A DNA stretch of 64,000 bases. Source: Phlebiopsis flavidoalba (taxonomy: Eukaryota > Basidiomycota > Agaricomycetes > Polyporales > Phanerochaetaceae). Each line of letters starts with the position of its first letter. Positions within the stretch are counted from its first letter, which is position 1. Location: assembly GCA_035772785.1 (NCBI GenBank), contig JAOCPU010000016.1, forward strand, positions 496,001-560,000, read 5' to 3'. The notes under the pieces are model-generated. The model saw nothing but the letters and a program-made list of their open reading frames with translations. It did no database searches and was not told the origin of the DNA. Shown here one piece after another: positions 23,048 through 32,047 of this stretch. Both the position numbers and the translations under genes were made by a program.

Positions 23048-23147
23048 TAAATGCAACGCCACTGCATGGCATAGGCACTCTTCACCACAAATCCGAGTAA
23101 ATGCAACGCCACTGCATGGCATAGGCACTCTTCACCACAAATCCGAG
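23048..23147 (+). repeat. Perfect 50-bp tandem duplication
   Basis: Two adjacent 50-bp units (23048-23097 and 23098-23147) beginning taaatgcaacgccactgcat are identical. They abut the inner end of the dispersed repeat copy. Confidence 0.95.
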
Positions 23148-23317
23148 TTACCCGCTAGCACGCTCTCATACAGGAACAACCAACAAGCTTTCCATGTCTA
23201 CATCACACCCGAGCTCGACATGACAGGCAGAATCAGACCCTGGCTTCTACGCGAGCATCTCGCGTTACGGCACTCCCGCAAAAACGTGGCAGCCAGATCG
23301 CTCTCGCACAATCATCA

Positions 23318-23412
23318 ATCGAACCCGAGCCATGCGCTTCGTGGCGCCGCGCCACGTGGATCTCACATCCTCTGGTCCTCGACTCCTCAGCACTCTCGCA
23401 GAGACAACATTT
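23318..23412 (+). repeat. MYND-upstream repeat, copy 4
   Basis: The segment starts aatcgaacccgagccatgcg and ends agcactctcgcagagacaac, about 15 bp before the start of the third, reduced MYND gene. The core is changed to cgtggcgccgcgccacgtg. Confidence 0.65.
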
Positions 23413-23427
23413 GTCATTTCAAACACT

Positions 23428-23915
23428 ATGTCTCACCGCCAAGTGCCTCCACACGGGAAAATCAAAATCGAGTCTGATACGACTGGTTTGCTCGCCCACA
23501 ACGCGCGATTGGACAGTCCCCTGCCCGCCGACACCGACTACTTATACCGACGAGGATGACAAGGCACAGGTTCAGGTGCAATCACCTTAGTGTTGCAAAA
23601 AAAAACGAAACGCGTCAAGCTACCACACCTGCGGTCCACGCGCCACCAGCCCAACTACCCAAATGATCCCGGCGGCGAGCGATGCCATTTGAAGCTGAGA
23701 CAGGACCCAGCTTGCACTGCGCGACGACGCATAGTATCCCGCACCCTCCGATCCTCCCCAGGCCACCAGTTATCCGTCGTTGTCATCATGTCTCACCATG
23801 GCTGATCAACGTTCAACTGTCGGCGCTGTCGGCGCTGTCCACGACGTCCCGGCAACTCAAACAAATGCGTGAGGAAGTCAAACACAAGTACAGGTCTTTC
23901 TTTATGGCGGAGTAA
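23428..23915 (+). pseudogene. Reduced MYND-family copy 3
   Basis: The start (Met 23428) and the block DSPLPADTDY are shared with the two tandem MYND genes upstream. The end, EEVKHKYRSFFMAE with a stop at 23915, matches their C-terminal HKYRCF...MAE tail. Almost the whole helical region and the Cys pairs of the finger are missing, and the last Cys is replaced by Ser, so no zinc finger can form. The total length is about half that of the paralogues. I read it as an internally deleted copy. Confidence 0.6.
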
Positions 23916-24062
23916 AGTAGTGTACATCAGAGAAGCGACAAGGGTATGCTTTTTGCCAGTGAAAAAAGATGGCGAGTGCGAGTCAGGGTATCAAGATCCA
24001 GGGTTGGGTGAAAAGTACAATGTCCGTTCGTTAGAATCTGCTTCATGACCCCCGCGTTTTGC

Positions 24063-25687
24063 TCACAGTATCCGCTGTGCGCGCATCCACTTGCGCAGCC
24101 GCGCGAGCGCGGGCGCGCCCTCGACGAGCTGGGGGAGCCACTCGACAATCGCGCGCAGCTCCGCGCCGCCGACGAGGGCCTCGTAAAACGTCTCAGACCG
24201 GCTCCGCACGACCTATCAAAAAAGATGCTCCCGTCAGCCCCACGTCGCGCGCACCCAGGGGCTCGGGACATACCTGCTCGAACAGGGCGCGCAGCCATCG
24301 CGCTCTCCTGCGGCGACTCGATCCACCACTTGGGCGCCCGGCGCGGGGGCCCCCGCCGCGCAAAGGCCGGGTCGTGCACGCCGTCGTAGCGCAGCCACGC
24401 GGGGGTGCGCGGCCGCGAGCGCGCGCGGGAGCAGCGCGTGGTGCTCCCCAGCCCGCGATGCTGCTGACGGCGCCCGTGCGCGCGTCGACGAACAACACGG
24501 AGGATTCATCGAGGTTGTCCTTTGCGAGGGCGCAGCGGCGCGCGCGGGCGGGGAGGGCCGCGGTGTGATGGCCGTGGCGCGCGCCTCGAGTGCGGCAAGC
24601 AGTGCCTGGTGCTTCTCCTTCTGACGTTGTTTCTATGGCGGCCACGACGTCGCGTGCGGCGGAGAAGAGGGACGCGATGTAATCTTTCGCAGAGGTGAAG
24701 ACGCGGTCGGCGGAGGGCGCGGGCGGCGCGCCGATGCGCGGCACAACGGCGAGCACGTCCTTGCCCGCCGACGCGCCGCCGCGCGCGAGAGCGTGCCAAT
24801 CTGTTGGGGAACGTCGAGCTGGAAGAGCTCGACTGCGAGGTGCGCGTACGAGATGATGGCAGTTTCCTGTTCGCGAGCCCGTGAGTTGGAAATTCCGGAG
24901 ATGCGAACAGGCAATATTGCACACACACCTTCTGATGCACGCCAAATGCCCCAAAGCACTCGAGGAGCGCCTTCCCAGGGGCTTTCGTAAGGATGGAGTA
25001 GTCCGGGATCGCATAGAGCACACACGCGGGGCGGGGATGATGGGTGCGACCTTCTCGAGCCATTCGAGGATGCCCGTCTCGCACGCAGCGCGGGTCAACG
25101 CCCAAGCACGCTTCTCGCTGTCCATCCAGGGCTGAGGCTTGTGCACGACGTACACTTCGCCGCCCTCGAGCATCACCTCGTAGCTCTGTGGATTTCGTGA
25201 TCAGCGGGGGCGGAAACGGGAGAACCATGCATGTGGCGTACCTGGCAGCTGCTCTGCTCGGCGCAAGCGGGTCTTGGTAGACGACGCCGCAGAGGGCCTC
25301 CTCGAGGCTCTCGACAAAATTCTCGTGTTCGCGGCTTGTGCGTTCTCCGAGAGTCCAGTCCTCGAGTGAGCCGGGGAAGTCCCCTCGATAACATGACGCA
25401 TGCCGTAGTGGTCGAAGACGGGGACGGTGGTGCTCTTCATCGTGTTTGGTCGTTGTGGGTCGTATGGGGATGTGGGTGGGCCCGGGCACGAGTGGTGGGG
25501 GGTATGCAGTGGGGTGGAAAAGATTAGGTGTGTGAGGGGGGAGGGAGAGGGTGGGGGGGAAGCCCCGGGCTTCGCGGTCGTGAGGGTAAGGGAGGAGAGG
25601 GTCGTAGAAAAGATCGGTGAGTGCCTTCTTGGGCCGCTTTTGAAAGGCAGCTCTTAAAGCGTCGACGCCAACAAAGTCCTCGGCCAT
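24063..25687 (-). CDS. Aminoglycoside-phosphotransferase-like (APH) kinase-fold protein
   Basis: This is a fungal APH-family protein with a protein-kinase-like fold. From Met 25687 (MAEDFVGVDALRAAFQKRP), the N-lobe is at about 25180-24960: YEVMLEGGEVYVVHKPQPWM, then ETGILEWLEKVAPIIPAPRV and YSILTKAPGKALLE, the usual ATP-binding lobe order. After an intron (about 24940-24880) come AIISYAHLAVELFQLDVPQQ and FTSAKDYIASLFSAARDVVA. The catalytic-loop region near 24520 reads DNLDESSVLFVDARTGAVSS followed by IAGW. The C-terminal exon begins after a 60-nt intron (about 24273-24212) and ends ALARLRKWMRAQRIL at 24063. Where APH enzymes have H-x-D-x4-N, this copy appears to have Lys-Asp-Asn...Ser, so activity is uncertain. 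Several frame slips occur in the GC-rich part. The substrate is unknown. Confidence 0.72.
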
Positions 25688-26009
25688 CAGCCGACCTGCC
25701 AGGAGAGGACGCACTTGCCCGCGGCGGCCTGGGCTGTCGGATATCGGGTATACGGCAACTGCGGTGTACTCGGTGTCCACGTCCCTAGGGCCCGCGTCGT
25801 GCGCTGATACACCGCCGGCGGGCACACGCACATTGGCGCATCACCACGCGCATGGACCAACTTTCCGCACCGCCCTGTTGCCCGGCTCGGCTGTTGCCCT
25901 TTACCGTCCTAGCTCACGAGGGTCGTCGCCTAGGGGTCCGATCTCACGATTCACAGTCACAACTAGCTCGGATTGCTACGTAATGGTCTAAGCTCGGGCA
26001 CCGCAGGCC

Positions 26010-26014
26010 CTGAT
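26010..26014. repeat. Target-site duplication CTGAT, left copy
   Basis: CTGAT directly precedes the 5' LTR and is repeated directly after the 3' LTR at 27739-27743, the 5-bp duplication expected from copia-type integration. Confidence 0.93.
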
Positions 26015-26330
26015 TGTTGTAGTATTAGGCGCCGGCGGAGCAGCAGGTGCCGGATTGGTCTGTGCGAGAGAGGTCCTCGGCACAGACACTAGGTAAGTGG
26101 TAGGCTGGCTGTACCAGGCAGGGTACAGACTACTCTAGCATAGTCTTTCTCTTATGTTTTTTTCCTCCTAATATTCTTCCTATTTCTGTTGCACATGCTA
26201 CTTACATAAACCTCATTACATACATGGTTTTCCGCATGTACTTAAATAGCCCTCGCATATTCCCCAGAAATTTCATTCGTCTTATTCGTTTCACATCCCC
26301 TACTGGGTGTCTGATAGCCGCGCAACAACA
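26015..26330 (+). repeat. 5' LTR
   Basis: 316 bp, TGTTGTAGTATTAGGCG...GCGCAACAACA. A possible primer-binding region starts right after it with ggttatgagcccc. It differs from the 3' LTR by about eight small indels and at most one substitution. Confidence 0.93.
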
Positions 26331-26617
26331 GGTTATGAGCCCCGCGCTATAGTCGCGTCTCCTACTCTGCGTTACTGCACTCTCATCATCATCTTTCCAA
26401 TTCGGGTCGAATTGGCGCCCTCGCGATTACCGCGGAGGATCTTATCTCGTTGTCCGGCCTAGTGCGGGCCGTTGCCCCATCCCAGTCCAGGCGTGACTGT
26501 TGTTGTCCGGTCCAGGCGTGACCGTTGTTATCCGGCCCAGGCGTGGTCGTTGTTGTCCGAGCCCAGGCGCGGTCGTTGTTCCGTAGGGAGTAGCCCTAAC
26601 CCCATACCATCATTCCC

Positions 26618-27368
26618 ATGTCCTCCACCGAATCTACCATCAATCGTATCGAGCCTCTGAAAAGGGCCAGAGAATTATCTCTCGTGGCGTATTCAGATGG
26701 AAGATATCCTCACCTACACCGGCTTCATTGACTATGTCACCGGTGACCTCCCCCTTCCCGCAAAAAAGGACGAAAAAAGCGATAGCCATTTGGAAGAAGA
26801 ACGATCGAAGCGCCCTTTCCCATATTCGGCTTCGCATCAGCGGCCCGCTCATCCCTCACGTCTTTAGCGCCAGCTCTTCGAAGGAAGCCTGGGATTCGCT
26901 GAAGAATGTCTTCAATACGGAGGGCCCTTTGGCGAAGATTCTCGCACGCCGCAAGCTCATTCGCTACGAGATTCCCGAGGAGGCCCACATCGAGGGTGAA
27001 ATGCGCCAGCTGAAGCGACTCCGTGAGGAGCTGATTCTACTAGGCGCCCGAACTTCCCGATGAGGAATTTTGTACTCACTATCCTCACCGCCCTTCCTCC
27101 TTCCTGGGACAGCTTTATCTCCTCCATCGGCAGCACTGTCCCCTCATCATCCGAAATCATTGGCCGCATCATTCTCGAAGGAAACCGCCGTACCTCCCGC
27201 TACGGTGACGACACCTCCGCCCTCATTGCTCGCAAGAGCGCTCGCTTCCGCAAGAACGTCACATGTCACAAGTGTGGCAAGGAGGGTCACATTAAGTCCG
27301 AATGCCAGGCCTCGGACGACGACGTCGCCGCCCTCGCCTTCCACGGCATCGACGGTTACTTCGGATAA
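26618..27368 (+). CDS. Copia gag-like protein with zinc knuckle
   Basis: The reading starts at 26618 (MSSTESTINRIEPLK) and shows the copia-gag order: a YLSWRIQMEDILTYTGFIDY block, DRSALSHIRLRISGPL, SKEAWDSLKNVFN, LILARRKLIRYEI-type helices, LTILTALPPSWDSFISSIG, and the CCHC zinc knuckle CHKCGKEGHIKSEC near 27265-27310, with a stop at 27368. The frame slips by one base at four places: aaaag near 26660, aaaaaa near 26762-26780, the cgcccg context near 27048, and tttt near 27067. Three of these are homopolymers. The gag would form particles with RNA bound by the knuckle. No pol follows. Confidence 0.9.
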
Positions 27369-27419
27369 CGGCTCATCATTTCACGGCGCTCAGCAACTCG
27401 TTCGACGGTACACTCGCTT

Positions 27420-27428
27420 GAGGGGGTG
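27420..27428 (+). other. Polypurine tract of the retrotransposon
   Basis: The sequence gagggggtg directly abuts the TG of the 3' LTR, the position and composition expected of the plus-strand primer site. Confidence 0.8.
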
Positions 27429-27738
27429 TGTTGTAGTATTAGGCGCCGGCGGAGCGCAGGTGCCGGATTGGTCTGTGCGAGAGAGTCCTCGGCACAGACA
27501 CTAGGTAAGTGGTAGGCTGTACCAGGCAGGGTACAGACTACTCTAGCATAGTCTTTCTCTTATGTTTTTCTCCTCTAATATTCTTCCTATTTCTGTTGCA
27601 CATGCTACTTACATAAACCTCATTACATACATGGTTTTCGCATGTACTTAAATAGCCCTCGCATATTCCCCAGAAATTCATTCGTCTTATTCGTTTCACA
27701 TCCCCCCTACTGGGTGTCTGATAGCCTGCGCAACAACA
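27429..27738 (+). repeat. 3' LTR
   Basis: 310 bp, same ends as the 5' LTR. It lacks a GGCT present in the 5' copy and differs in run lengths of T, C and G. Confidence 0.93.
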
Positions 27739-27743
27739 CTGAT
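27739..27743. repeat. Target-site duplication CTGAT, right copy
   Basis: Matches 26010-26014. Confidence 0.93.
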
Positions 27744-28540
27744 AATCACACGGATGTATATGTGGAATCAGAAATGCACCCCGCCAAGCACCCTCGTTAT
27801 GAAGGAATGTACTCTGAGTTCGTCACATGGAAGGTGCCGTGTGGCAGTGGGGAGATTTGATTAGGGTGTAGCGGCCGCGTATATCTATGCACTAGACGAA
27901 TCAGTACGAATTAACAAAATCACCATTACCCAACAATCCGCGCGAGGGGCCAGAACATTCTCAAGCATTGGACAGTGGACTGAGCGCCAAAGACGGGACA
28001 CGACGCGAGACGAGAGCGTAACGAGAAAAGCATGAGTTCAAGGTGGGGAAAAAAGAGTGTTGGTTACACCTCCGTGCGCGACTTATACAAAAATAGCCGC
28101 CCGCTACCATGCTCTCGGTCGAGGGTTGCTGTCAACAACGAGCAGAAGTCAAAGTAAAAAAGAAGAGGGGAGACATAGGATAAGGTAAAATAAACGAGGT
28201 CCTCGAAACCGCGAGAGGCGCATCGCGTCTGAAAAAGGAGATTCGGCGCGACGGACGAGAGCGCGACGTCTCCGAAGAACATAGGACGTCACCCTTCACT
28301 GTCAGTGGCAGGTCCTTCTCATCGACAGGAGGCCCGACGCGCACGCGCGCAGCACGGCGGGGTGACGTCACGTTGAGGCCGTAGTTGACAGACGGCGGGC
28401 TCGAGAAGTCGGGCAGGACCGTCATCGCGCTCAACGCCACGATGCGCGCATCGTCGGGTCGCAGGTTCGAGTCCGGACGCGACGCTTTCGCGCGCATTGA
28501 GAACGAGTCTATTCTTACATTGTATCCTACATAACGTATC
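27744..28540. other. No gene recognised; 3' flank of the RING gene
   Basis: Frames on the minus strand (28644-28132) are Arg/Ser-rich without motifs and are probably 3' untranslated or antisense sequence of the gene to the right. Confidence 0.4.
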
Positions 28541-29974
28541 CTACGAAGACGGCCCCGCCCACGGCTGCTGCCCCGACGGAGCCTGTGGCACCTGCTGCTG
28601 CTGCTGCACATACGCACGGGCCAACGCCGCCTGGCGGTGCGCATGGATCGCGCGCTGCTGGAGTGCCCAGCGGTGGTGCGCCGCGAGACTCACATTGCTG
28701 AGGGCCTGCTCACGCGCGGCGCCGGACGGGTGCTCGGGCGCGAGCCCGCTCGCGTGCGGCTGCTGCTGTGCCTGCACCTGGTGCATCTGCGGCTGCATCG
28801 GGGGCGCGTACGCCGCCGCCGGGACGTTAACGTTCACCGGCGGGGGCGCGGCGATCACGGGGAGCCCGGGCTGGGCCGCCTGCGCACCCGCGCCCGGGAA
28901 CGCCGGGTGCGCTGCGTTCTGCGGGGCCGGCGGCAGCGGCATGTGGGGGGCTGCTTCCATGCGACGGGTAGCGGTGCACGGCGTGCGTCACGACGGTGGG
29001 CGGCGGGCGGAGGTGCAGCGTTGCTGCTGCGTGCTGCTGTTTGCCCCCCATCGGGGCCATCACGGGATGCCCTGCATCGGCCAGGGTGGCGCCATCGGCG
29101 GGGCGGCCATCGGGAGCGCGCCCCAGTGCGCCCTGCGAAGACGTGAGCGCGCTCGGAAGCGACGGACGGGGGAGCAGCACGTACATTGGCTGCTGTTGCA
29201 TTGGCAGCGGCGGCTGGGCCCACGGGGCGCCGTGCGTCGACGGCGGCGGGTGGGCGCAGGTGGCGAGACAGCGGGCGGGCGCGGGCTGCGGATGGTGGTG
29301 GTGGTGGCTCGGGCTCGCCTCGGGCTGCTGCTGCTGGTGCTGCTGCTTGACGGCCTGGATGTTTCTGCTGGGCCTTGAGCGCCTCGAGCCTGCGCTGCAG
29401 GTCCGAGACCCTGCTCTGCTCCTCCTTCCAGAGGTTCATGATCGTCGGCGGACGCGGGGCCCTCGGCGGACAGCTCCTTCTGGTGCGCCTGCGGACGCGC
29501 TCCTGCAGGCCCGCGACGCGCGTGTACAGGTAGTCCAGCTCCGCCGCGCCGTCCTGCGCCTCCGCGTCGCGCCCCGCCAGGAACACCGACGCCGCGACCG
29601 CCACGGTGGCCGGGTGGCAGAACTCGTGCAGCTCGCGCTCGGGATGCGCCCCCCGCTGTGTGCGCCCAACTGCAGGCGCCAGGGTCAGCGAACGCGCACA
29701 CGTGAAATGTGAGAACGCAAACACACAGAGTTTGATCGGCTCGCGGCAGGTGGGACAGTCGGGCGTGTTGCCTCCTCGACCCCCGCTGTTCGATGTACGC
29801 GGGCGGAGGCAGGGGTCGGTGGAAGAGGGATGTCCTGGTGTCGCCCTGAATGCCGTTGGAGCATGGTAGAAAGACGCTGCGGGTGCTTACCGCATGGGAC
29901 GCCTCACCGTCGAGCGGTGGGGTGGCGGACGGCGGACGCTGAACGAGCGCGTCGCAGCAGATGGGGCACTCCAT
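28541..29974 (-). CDS. RING-finger protein with coiled coil and Gln/Pro-rich tail
   Basis: The start at 29974 gives MECPICCDALVQRPP, the first Cys pair of a RING finger at residues 3-6. After an intron-like GTAAGC (about 29889) the last pair appears as DCPTCREPIKLC near 29765-29730. RING fingers typically bind E2 enzymes in ubiquitin transfer. A helical region, ELDYLYTRVAGLQERVRRR (29540-29485), leads to a coiled coil, MNLWKEEQSRVSDLQRRLEA (29440-29380). The rest (29360-28541) is low-complexity: Pro, Ala and Gln repeats ending QQVPQAPSGQQPWAGPSS with the stop at 28541. The middle His/Cys ligands cannot be placed with confidence, and at least two frame slips separate the blocks. Long plus-strand frames across this region are antisense artefacts of the GC-rich tail. 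Confidence 0.6.
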
Positions 29975-30129
29975 GGGCTCCGGTGTGGGTCCGCTAGGTC
30001 GTTGTGGTCGTGGTAAGAGTCGAAGTGGGAGGCGTGGGGAGCTGTGCGCGACAGGCCAAGGGGAACTTGCAGTCGGCACGCCCAAGGGCATGGCTCTCTC
30101 TATAATAGGTGCGGTCTCTGCCACACGAG

Positions 30130-31129
30130 GGCAGCCCTTACTGCATCAGTACAAGATCCAGCAGCCCTTCGCTGCACGCGCGATCTTGTACTGCTCTGCA
30201 GCGCAGAACATCTTGCCTTGGCCACCATGATCAAAAACTCTGGCACCCAATGAAGCATGCCGTGCCCTATCAAACCATACACCGACCGTATTTCCAACAT
30301 CTGCATAACTGTGAGCAGCATTACAGTCGTATCCTCACCTCGACTCCGGTGCGCCTGACCGCGGTGCCAATACGGATGACGGTAAGGTAATATCGGCAGA
30401 CGAAGAGACACGACCTCCACTGGATCTCCGGATCGGGTCCACGTGCGGCTCGCAGCTTGTTTACCACGTGGCTCGACCACTCACGGCGAGCAGGCGCGAG
30501 CTCGCTGTACTGCACGGTAACGTCAATATATCCAGAACAAGGCCACGAGTTGCAATTACATCCCCGGACCTACTACCTTGTCCTCTTGCCACGCTGCTTT
30601 CCGCATTTCCCATTCATCGCACTTCCCACGCGTCACCGACGCGCCGACCAGCGCTTGCCCTGCCCGCGCCGTACCAGGCCGCGTGCGCCGCTCCCCGACG
30701 CCGCTCATCCAGCACTCGCACGCGTGCCTGCGCCACAAAGACCCCACGGAATCACCCAACGGACTACGATCAGAGCTCACGGCATGCAGAGCTTCGGAGA
30801 AGACCCTCTTTCCGCACTCTACCCCCGTAGCCCGATCGACGACGATCACGTCGTGCTCGCCGGGCTGTCAGCCGAGCCCCCGTCGCTCCAGGGTGGGATC
30901 TCTACAGGGATGCACGCCAGAAAACTGATCTGGGCGCGGGCGCGGTCGCGTATCCGGGTGCCGTGTTCTCCAGGTTCTGACTGGCGTGCCGTAACGTGGG
31001 TAGAGCGCAGGATTGATCCCGGGTGTCGAGCCGCGGGTGATCAAGACATGGAAAAAGCTTGTTGGGTGTTCCCTGTTCGAGAGCTAGAAGGGTGTGAGTT
31101 TCTGTGGTGGTTTTTTGTGAAGGGGGTTG
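30130..31129. other. 1-kb stretch with no recognised gene
   Basis: A 256-codon open frame (30457-31227, +) has no family motif. Its second half (from MQSFGEDPLSALYPRSPIDD) looks somewhat protein-like, but its 3' end runs into the dispersed repeat, so I do not call it as a gene. A palindromic word pair, gtacaagatc and gatcttgtac, lies at 30150-30192. Confidence 0.35.
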
Positions 31130-31510
31130 GAAGGGTGCCGATGCATGCCCCAGTGGCGGCGATCGTCGATTGCATTTGGTGCTCGGGTCGTTGTGATCGG
31201 CTCGCTTCTGCTGAATTTGGACGCTGAATTAAAGACTCTGAATTGACATAGGTAAGACAACGTGCTAGCTAGGACGAACCGATGCCTACGTCGCGACCTA
31301 GTGTCGATCGGAACGTCATTGCGCTCCTGGTTACAATCGTGCTTCCGCTTCAATTGAGTGCTGAATTAACGTAGGACGTACTTTCCCGGAATGTGGTTAG
31401 AGTATCCCGCCAGCTGAATGGTTGCCGGTTAATTGTGTGACCATCAGCGATCCTTGCGCCTGCACAACCGTCGATTACGTCGACGCGACGATCGACTTCA
31501 CGGGCGCACT
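31130..31510 (-). repeat. Dispersed repeat, copy in minus orientation
   Basis: Reverse-complement homologue of 22690-23047, with the same word order over about 360 bp and roughly one quarter to one third of positions changed by eye. Its outer end reads, in plus, EW-x-PVN followed by VDYVDATIDFTGAL. Together with the other copy it forms an inverted pair 8 kb apart. Confidence 0.7.
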
Positions 31511-31950
31511 GGGATCACCACAGGGTGCAAGCGCCGATATTATTGGGGGAAAGGGGAAGGGAAGTTTGGGCAAAGTTTTTCGGTGTTTGATACAATCCTC
31601 TTTTTCCTTTTTTTCGTAATCAGTGAAGGGGTAGCCTTTTCCATGCCTTTTACCTTCCTTTGACCATGTGGCATAGTCAACTACTCATTCGAGGACAAAG
31701 TGCTGTGAAACAAAGGTAACCTTTAAGTACCTGACCAAGGGGCCCCTACAAGCGTCGGAGACACAGTGCCTGAGCCACACGTGGAATCGTTTTATGTTGG
31801 GTAAACCTTTTCCAAGCCTTTTGCCGTCGACAAAGGTCATGTATCTGACTTCCCCACGTGCTTTATTTGAGTAATATTGATGTAAAACGCAATCCCATTA
31901 TAGACAGGAAATTGACATAGGGGGGGTGGGGAGGGATACGAAATGAGATC

Positions 31951-31965
31951 AAAACGAAAAAAAAC

Positions 31966-32027
<62 letters not shown>

Positions 32028-32047
32028 AAAAAAAAAAAAAACAAAAA
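31951..32047 (+). repeat. Poly-A tract
   Basis: A-rich for nearly 100 bp. It has 59 uninterrupted A at 31967-32025, one T, and another 15 A. No retroposon body or target duplication is visible upstream, so I list it only as a homopolymer. Confidence 0.95.

Larger units (their letters stand above)
26015..27738 (+). mobile_element. Ty1/copia-type LTR retrotransposon, gag-only (non-autonomous)
   Basis: The 1.7-kb element has two LTRs (316 and 310 bp) starting TGTTG and ending CAACA, an exact 5-bp target duplication, a purine-rich tract (gagggggtg) immediately before the 3' LTR, and an internal region of only about 1.1 kb. That region codes for a gag-like polyprotein. No protease, integrase, reverse transcriptase or RNase H is present. 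The LTRs are nearly identical, so the insertion looks young. It must have been moved by proteins from another copia element. Confidence 0.93.

Noticed and set aside
24506..25831. 441-codon minus-strand open frame taken as one protein
   Set aside because: Its second half is an Arg-rich wrong-frame reading. The APH domain is recovered only by switching frames, and the real start is more likely 25687.
28464..28474. tRNA B-box-like ggttcgagtcc
   Set aside because: No matching A box, T-stem or acceptor stem can be folded around it.
28497..29712. Long plus-strand open frames (293 and 238 codons, Cys/Arg/Gly-rich)
   Set aside because: They are antisense to the GC-rich Gln/Pro/Ala-coding tail of the minus-strand RING protein and have no motif or sensible composition.
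30457..31227. 256-codon plus-strand frame
   Set aside because: It has no recognisable motif and its end runs into the dispersed repeat; support is too weak for a gene call.
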